NCBI RefSeq assembly: GCF_011075055.1
Contig: NC_058156.1
Location: 5,952,001 to 6,016,000, forward strand
DNA from: Mangifera indica
Taxonomy: Eukaryota; Streptophyta; Magnoliopsida; Sapindales; Anacardiaceae
Length of the DNA: 64,000 nucleotides
Direction: 5' to 3'
A program made the position numbers and the translations under genes. This document shows, piece by piece, positions 59,467 through 64,000 of this stretch; positions within the stretch are counted from its first letter, which is position 1, and the number at the start of each line of letters is the position of its first letter. The notes below the pieces were generated by a model. That model did not search any database, was not told where the DNA came from, and worked only from the letters and a program-made list of their open reading frames with translations.

Positions 59467-62188
59467 ATGGCTACAATGAACCCCTTTGATCTACTGGGTG
59501 ACAATGATAACGAAGACCCAAGTCAGCTCGTATCTGTTCAACTGCCAAAGCTCGATGACAAGCCTAAGAAACCTGCGTCGGCTCCTCAAGGTAATTCTGC
59601 TGCTAAGCCGGCGGCTAAGTTTCCCACCAAGCCAGTCCCTCCCTCCCAAGCTGGTGAGCTTACTCCACTCTTTTTGTTTCTATTTTGGTTTTTGATTCTT
59701 GTTTTTGAATTCTCTTTACGTTAATACTTTTGTTGTTGGTTGCTTGTGGAAGTGAAAGTGGAAAGAAAATTAAAGTTTTTAGCTTTTTGTCTTTTATCTT
59801 TTATTTCGTAGTAGTGATTTGGATTTGTGTCTGGTGTCAGTTAAGTGTTAGCTACTTTCAGTATGTCAATACTTGTTGTTTTGACTATGTGCTTATGATA
59901 GGTTGAAGTGTTATAATTGCATTAATATATGTGGTGTTTGAAGTTATCGATATTAGTTTTCCTGTAACTGTATCGTTTCAATTTGTGCTATGTAATAAAG
60001 CAATGAATCCAAAGAAAGGAAAATCAGTATTTTATAAAAGAAGACATTGGACTATTAGGGGCAAAGACTTAGCTGAGTAGTCTTAAATATCAATTTTTGG
60101 TGCTTGTTCAGTTTCTATTATATTCGTTTGCTGACCTTTTCTTGACTAGTGAGGGATTCAAAGCCTGAAGGTGGCCGTGGTGGGGGCCGTGGTGGTGGAC
60201 GTGGTTTTGGGCGAGGAGGAGGTCGTGGCTATGACCGAGATTCAAGAAACAATGACACATTCGGTGGCAATAATGGATTTTCTGGTGGAGACAGACCCTT
60301 TGAAGAGGGAGGAGGAAAGCCATCTGAAAGACGTAGCTATGGGGCTCCTCGTGGTTCATTCCGTGGCGGTCATCGTGGTGGCTTTGGCGATGGAGAATCG
60401 GGTGATGGTGAACGTCCTCGAAGATTGTTTGAACGTCGTAGTGGGACTGGGCGTGGGTTTGTATTATTTAAACTGAGATGTTCATCTGCAGCTACCCAAT
60501 AGATTAACGTAATCTCTCTTTTTTTTTCTTTTTATGTCATTTATTGATTTTGTATGTTTTATCAGCAATGAGATTAAACGTGATGGGGCTGGTCGTGGTA
60601 ATTGGGGAACTCCAGCTGATGAAATTGCACCGTGAGTGTTTTGTCCCTCTAGCAGAACAAATGTTTTCAGGCAGTTAATTGATTTTTATTCTTTTATATG
60701 AATGGTCCTGCTTATATGTATTTTTAATTTTCTTGCTAATGTAAGGGAGACTGAAGAACCTGTTGTTGAAAATGAGAAGAATGTGATTGCTGACAAGCCT
60801 GCTGGTGAAGAAGAGTCCGGGGATGCCAATAAGGAGAATCCTGTGAATGAGCAAGAAGAGAAGGAGCCTGAGGAAAAGGCACATTGTCTTATTTGAACAT
60901 TCTTGGTTGCTTGTCTTTCAACCTTTTCTGCTGTTGGTTATTTATAAATTATAGATTTTATAACTAAAATTAATTGGGATGCCCTTAATCAGTGTATTCC
61001 TGTTCTAAAGAGTATAATATCAGTGCTTTATTAGCATGTTTCAGTGTATGAGCAAAGGTAAATTAAAATATTAAGGTGATAAGAACTTATGTTGTGGATT
61101 ACACTTTTTGTGAGGCAAACTGTGTTAAGTTTTAAACTTTTGTTTACTTTGATTTTGTTGAATTACTGAAATAATCTTATCATATTTTTCATGCTCAAGA
61201 ATGTTTAGTCATGACTTCTTAATTTTCGCTTTAATTCATTTTTGTGTAGGAAATGACTTTGGAACAGTATGAAAAGATTCTTGAAGAGAAGAGGAAATCT
61301 TTGCATGCCTTGAAGACTGAGGAAAGGAAGGTTGACATGGACAAAGAGCTCAAGTCCATGCAACAACTTTCAAGCAAGAAGAGCAATGATGACATCTTTA
61401 TCAAACTGGTAAAATCACTACTATTATGTACCTGTTTTACATTTTTGCCAGTGTATTGACCTGGTAGCTTCTTATTGTTAGGGTTCTGATAAGGACAGAC
61501 GCAAGGATGCCGCTGATAAAGAAGAGAAAGCTAAAAAGGTTTGTTGGAAACAATATTTAACAAAATAAGTTTGATTGTAATTGCTATTTTCTTTATGAGT
61601 GATTTTATAATGTTATTAAATAAGTTTGATTTGTAATTGCTATTTTCTTTGGGTGATTTGATAATGTTATTAACCCTCAACAAACTAATGTGGTTTCTCT
61701 AAATTCTTCCCACAGTAAGTGAATATAATATAAAGATTTACTTGCCAAATCCTTCACTATTGTTTTATAAGAATTAATGATAATTAATATATAAGTTGTG
61801 GCAATTAAATAGTGTTGATTGCTTTTAAATTCTCTAGTATTTGCATAATTTTGTTCTGTTTTTGGCTTCATCCTTCTGTCTTCTTGTGACTTCTTTAGTA
61901 TTTATAAGTGCACCTCAATATTGAAGACCTTATTTGTGTTGCTTAGTGTTTCTGATAATATAGAAGTTACAGTCCTGTCTAATGAAATGCATAATTTGAT
62001 TTTTGTAGTCTGTTAGCATAAATGAGTTTTTGAAACCTGCTGAAGGAGGGAGGTACTATAACCCTGGCAGTCGTGGTCGAGGTCGAGGCCGTGGTTCAAG
62101 AGGTGGATATGGAGGCTACTCCTCCAGCAATGTGGCAGCCCCTTCTATTGAGGATCCTGGGCATTTTCCCTCGTTGGGAGGCAAGTGA
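59467..62188 (+). CDS. RGGA: RGG-repeat RNA-binding protein (HABP4/SERBP1/Stm1 family), RGGA-like, 7 coding exons
   Basis: Exons: 59467-59653, 60150-60456, 60566-60631, 60746-60878, 61250-61408, 61482-61538, 62009-62188 (1089 nt, 362 residues). All phases join. The N-terminus has the Stm1-type NPFDLLGD motif (residues 5-12). An RGG-rich tract covers about residues 68-90 (GGRGGGRGGGRGFGRGGGRG). The HABP4/PAI-RBP1 core follows (NEIKRDGAGRGNWG, then an acidic E/K-rich linker and MTLEQYEKILEEKR). A second RGRGRG tract lies near the C-terminus, which ends APSIEDPGHFPSLGGK. The family binds RNA and the ribosome in cytoplasm and nucleus, and plant members are tied to stress responses. All introns have GT-AG ends except intron 4, which appears to use GC (60879-60880). 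No premature stop is present. It is a host gene between two MULEs. Confidence 0.95.
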
Positions 62189-63510
62189 AATGTTATCACA
62201 GCTTCAGTACACTCAGACGTTTTCCCGTTTGGAATCTTGTGATAACTATTCAAAGAGTTGAATCAAGTCAGTTCAAAGTTAATTCAATAGGAATGATATT
62301 TCCTTCATCAAAAGAACCATCTTTAATGTTAAGTCTTCATGAGTGTAAATTTTAGATATTTACACATGTTTTAAGTTTTGATATGCATGCATACTCTTTT
62401 TTCCTCAGTTTAAATTATTAGGTCATATGGGTCATTATATTGTCTTGAACTGAGTAGCGGTATCAGTTTTGGTTTAGTAGGGTTTTAGTGTTGTTGAATT
62501 TAAATTTAGGCACTCTGTTGTTTCTTATGCTTTTTTTTTTGTTAATGCACCTAGAGAAATGAATTCATTTTTGTTGGCCTTTTTCCTTTCGTAAGAGATT
62601 AACTTGTAGTGTGGGTAGAATAGGAATTTTATCTTTTGAAAGAAATTATTATCTACCTTTTTTCAACAACACTTACAAAACCGATTTTATGTTGAGCTAT
62701 AAAAGGGTTGAATTCTCTGTGTGAGATCAAGCTGAATCCATATCTAACCGAACAAGGAAATATGTACATGGAAGTTACAGTTTGCTACCTATAACATTTG
62801 ATAGGCCTGGGGGATAGCAATTTAGATTAGGCATGATCGGTGTCAGGCTACTTTGTTGAAAAATCGCAGGGGCTGGTCGGTTTTGGTTCTGGTTTAAGTT
62901 TTAATTGTTGGCTTTCGCACGCTGTTCTTATTGCTGAACAAAATCTCTTCCCTTTACCACCTCCAACTCAAAACCGGCATTTGTTTTGGATGTTTGCTCC
63001 GTTATTCTCCTTTATTGATTACAACTATAAGCCTGTCACTCAATTTACACTTAACAATCATCCTCTCGCACCTCTCCCATAACCACCTCCTATGCCCCGC
63101 CCCTTCCACCAAAAGACCCTCCACCTTTTCGACTGAGTCCCTTGAAGGGATCTATGGACAACCTTCATGTCAATGGCTTTCAAACGATAGTCCTCTCACA
63201 AATCAATAAAAGATTCAATGGCTTGTCCGTCAGAGTCTTGAAACCTTCAAATCAGATTGAAGTTTGGTGGACGAAGAGGTCCTCGCCACCTTCATCCGCA
63301 GTTATAAATCTGAACCTTTTTAGACACTGAACCATTAAACTGTACCAGTGGTTCTTTGAGTCTCAACCGTTAACCTTAAAGGTTTTGGAAGATGAGTTAT
63401 GGTCTTGAGAATGAAAGCTTGGATGGGCAAGGATGGAAGAAAGTAAAATAAAATACAAAAAAATAATATGATTCTTTTTTTATTCTTAAAGAAAATGACG
63501 ATTTTGTTTA
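62189..63510. other. 3' UTR and downstream DNA with unassigned open frames
   Basis: 62189 to about 62530 is probably the 3' UTR of the RGG gene: T-rich, with no strong AATAAA. A T-run lies at 62531-62540. Between 62840 and 63330 base composition is richer in C and three overlapping plus-strand open frames of 62-92 codons occur. None shows a domain I recognise, and splice or codon evidence is lacking, so they are not called as genes. Sequence from 63420 to 63510 is A-rich. Confidence 0.5.
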
Positions 63511-64000
63511 GGGAAATTAATTAATTCGCCCAAACTTTACAGGTGAAAAAAAATTTGCCCAAACTTTTATAATTTAAACAAAATTATCCTATTTTCCCGT
63601 GAAGACAAAAAAGCCCTTTTAGAAAAAATTAAAAAAACAGCTGCATTTCCTCCTCTAGCCACACGGAATCGTGTATTCGAGCCCACAAAATCACAAACGC
63701 ATCAACTAATTTCCTCTTGCAAATTTCGCAACTTTTCCAATGAAAAGGTTAGTAAAATAATTTTTATCATGTTTTTATACATTTTGGTGTAAGATTTAGA
63801 TGATTTGATGCGGTATTTGGGTATTTAAACTTAGAGTTTCGATTTGAAACATTTGATGAAACTGTTTGATTTGTGTGTTTGAGATTAATTTTCTTAGAGT
63901 TTTTACGTTAAAATTGATTATTGATAAAATAAGATTTGAAAAACGAAGTTTGGGAGGTCAAGTCTTATCACACGAATTCATGAGATGAGATTTCTTGAAA
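63511..64000 (+). mobile_element. Left end of a second MULE of the same family, running off the window
   Basis: It starts GGGAAATTAATTAATTCGCC and aligns over its visible length with 50602-51140. Shared features are the terminal repeat, CCTATTT...GTGAAGACAAAA, CTAGCCACA, the start ATGAAAAG followed by GTTAGTAAAA (63740-63757), TTTTTATRCATTTTRGT, and the AYACGAATTC/GAGATTTCTTG stretch at the edge. The remainder of the element, including any peptidase or transposase gene, lies outside. Confidence 0.85.

Noticed and set aside
60171..60476. 101-codon frame overlapping RGG gene exon 2
   Set aside because: It is a shifted frame of the Gly/Arg repeat tract; the real frame joins neighbouring exons in phase.

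Overview
This window is nuclear DNA of a flowering plant, most likely a eudicot. It is AT-rich and contains one intact intron-containing plant gene, a plant RGG-repeat RNA-binding protein of the HABP4/SERBP1/Stm1 family. Everything else is plant transposon material: Ty1-copia and Ty3-gypsy LTR elements, a LINE, MITEs and Mutator-like elements (MULEs). I see no rRNA, tRNA or CRISPR and no bacterial-type operon. All calls come from reading the sequence; no database search was run.

Layout. 1-580 is a long inverted-repeat (foldback) element. From about 1866 to 46045 lies one very old copia element broken into pieces by later insertions. Its 5' LTR (1866-2108 and 6288-6448) was split by a minus-strand non-autonomous copia-type element (2109-6287). 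Its primer-binding site was hit by a young copia element (6455-12835, two 441-bp LTRs differing at 4 sites, target duplication ATGGT). Its gag was split by a 5'-truncated LINE (13825-14695). A MITE-like block (16200-16745) interrupts its pol, and a Ty3-gypsy chromovirus (17185-45917) entered its reverse transcriptase. That gypsy element carries, in opposite orientation, a three-LTR tandem of its own family (20867-40394). The tandem itself holds three solo LTRs (22101-24216, 26861-28288, 31304-32648) and a GAGCTC-rich MITE (32768-32983). The old copia reverse transcriptase resumes at 45918. Decayed gypsy and unclassified retroelement sequence follows to 50601.

50602-58176 is a degenerate Mutator-like element of the ULP-carrying (Kaonashi-like) kind. 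It has diverged terminal inverted repeats, a plus-strand DUF1985/Ulp1-type peptidase gene with tandemly amplified small exons, and a convergent minus-strand mudrA-like transposase. 58177-59200 is AT-rich upstream DNA. 59467-62188 is the host gene, with seven coding exons that join in frame into 362 residues; its fourth intron appears to use a GC donor. A second copy of the same MULE family starts at 63511 and runs off the window.

The most interesting signals are these. First, the young copia element encodes the first 29 codons of its gag reading frame inside the LTR, followed by a splice donor, and they join in frame to gag across a 1.2-kb intron. Second, the MULE peptidase gene carries a tandem array of frame-neutral exons. 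Third, the MULE gene starts with an 8-nt first exon that is conserved in both MULE copies. Fourth, the nesting gives a relative history of insertions. All retroelement coding regions in the window are broken; only the RGG gene looks functional.
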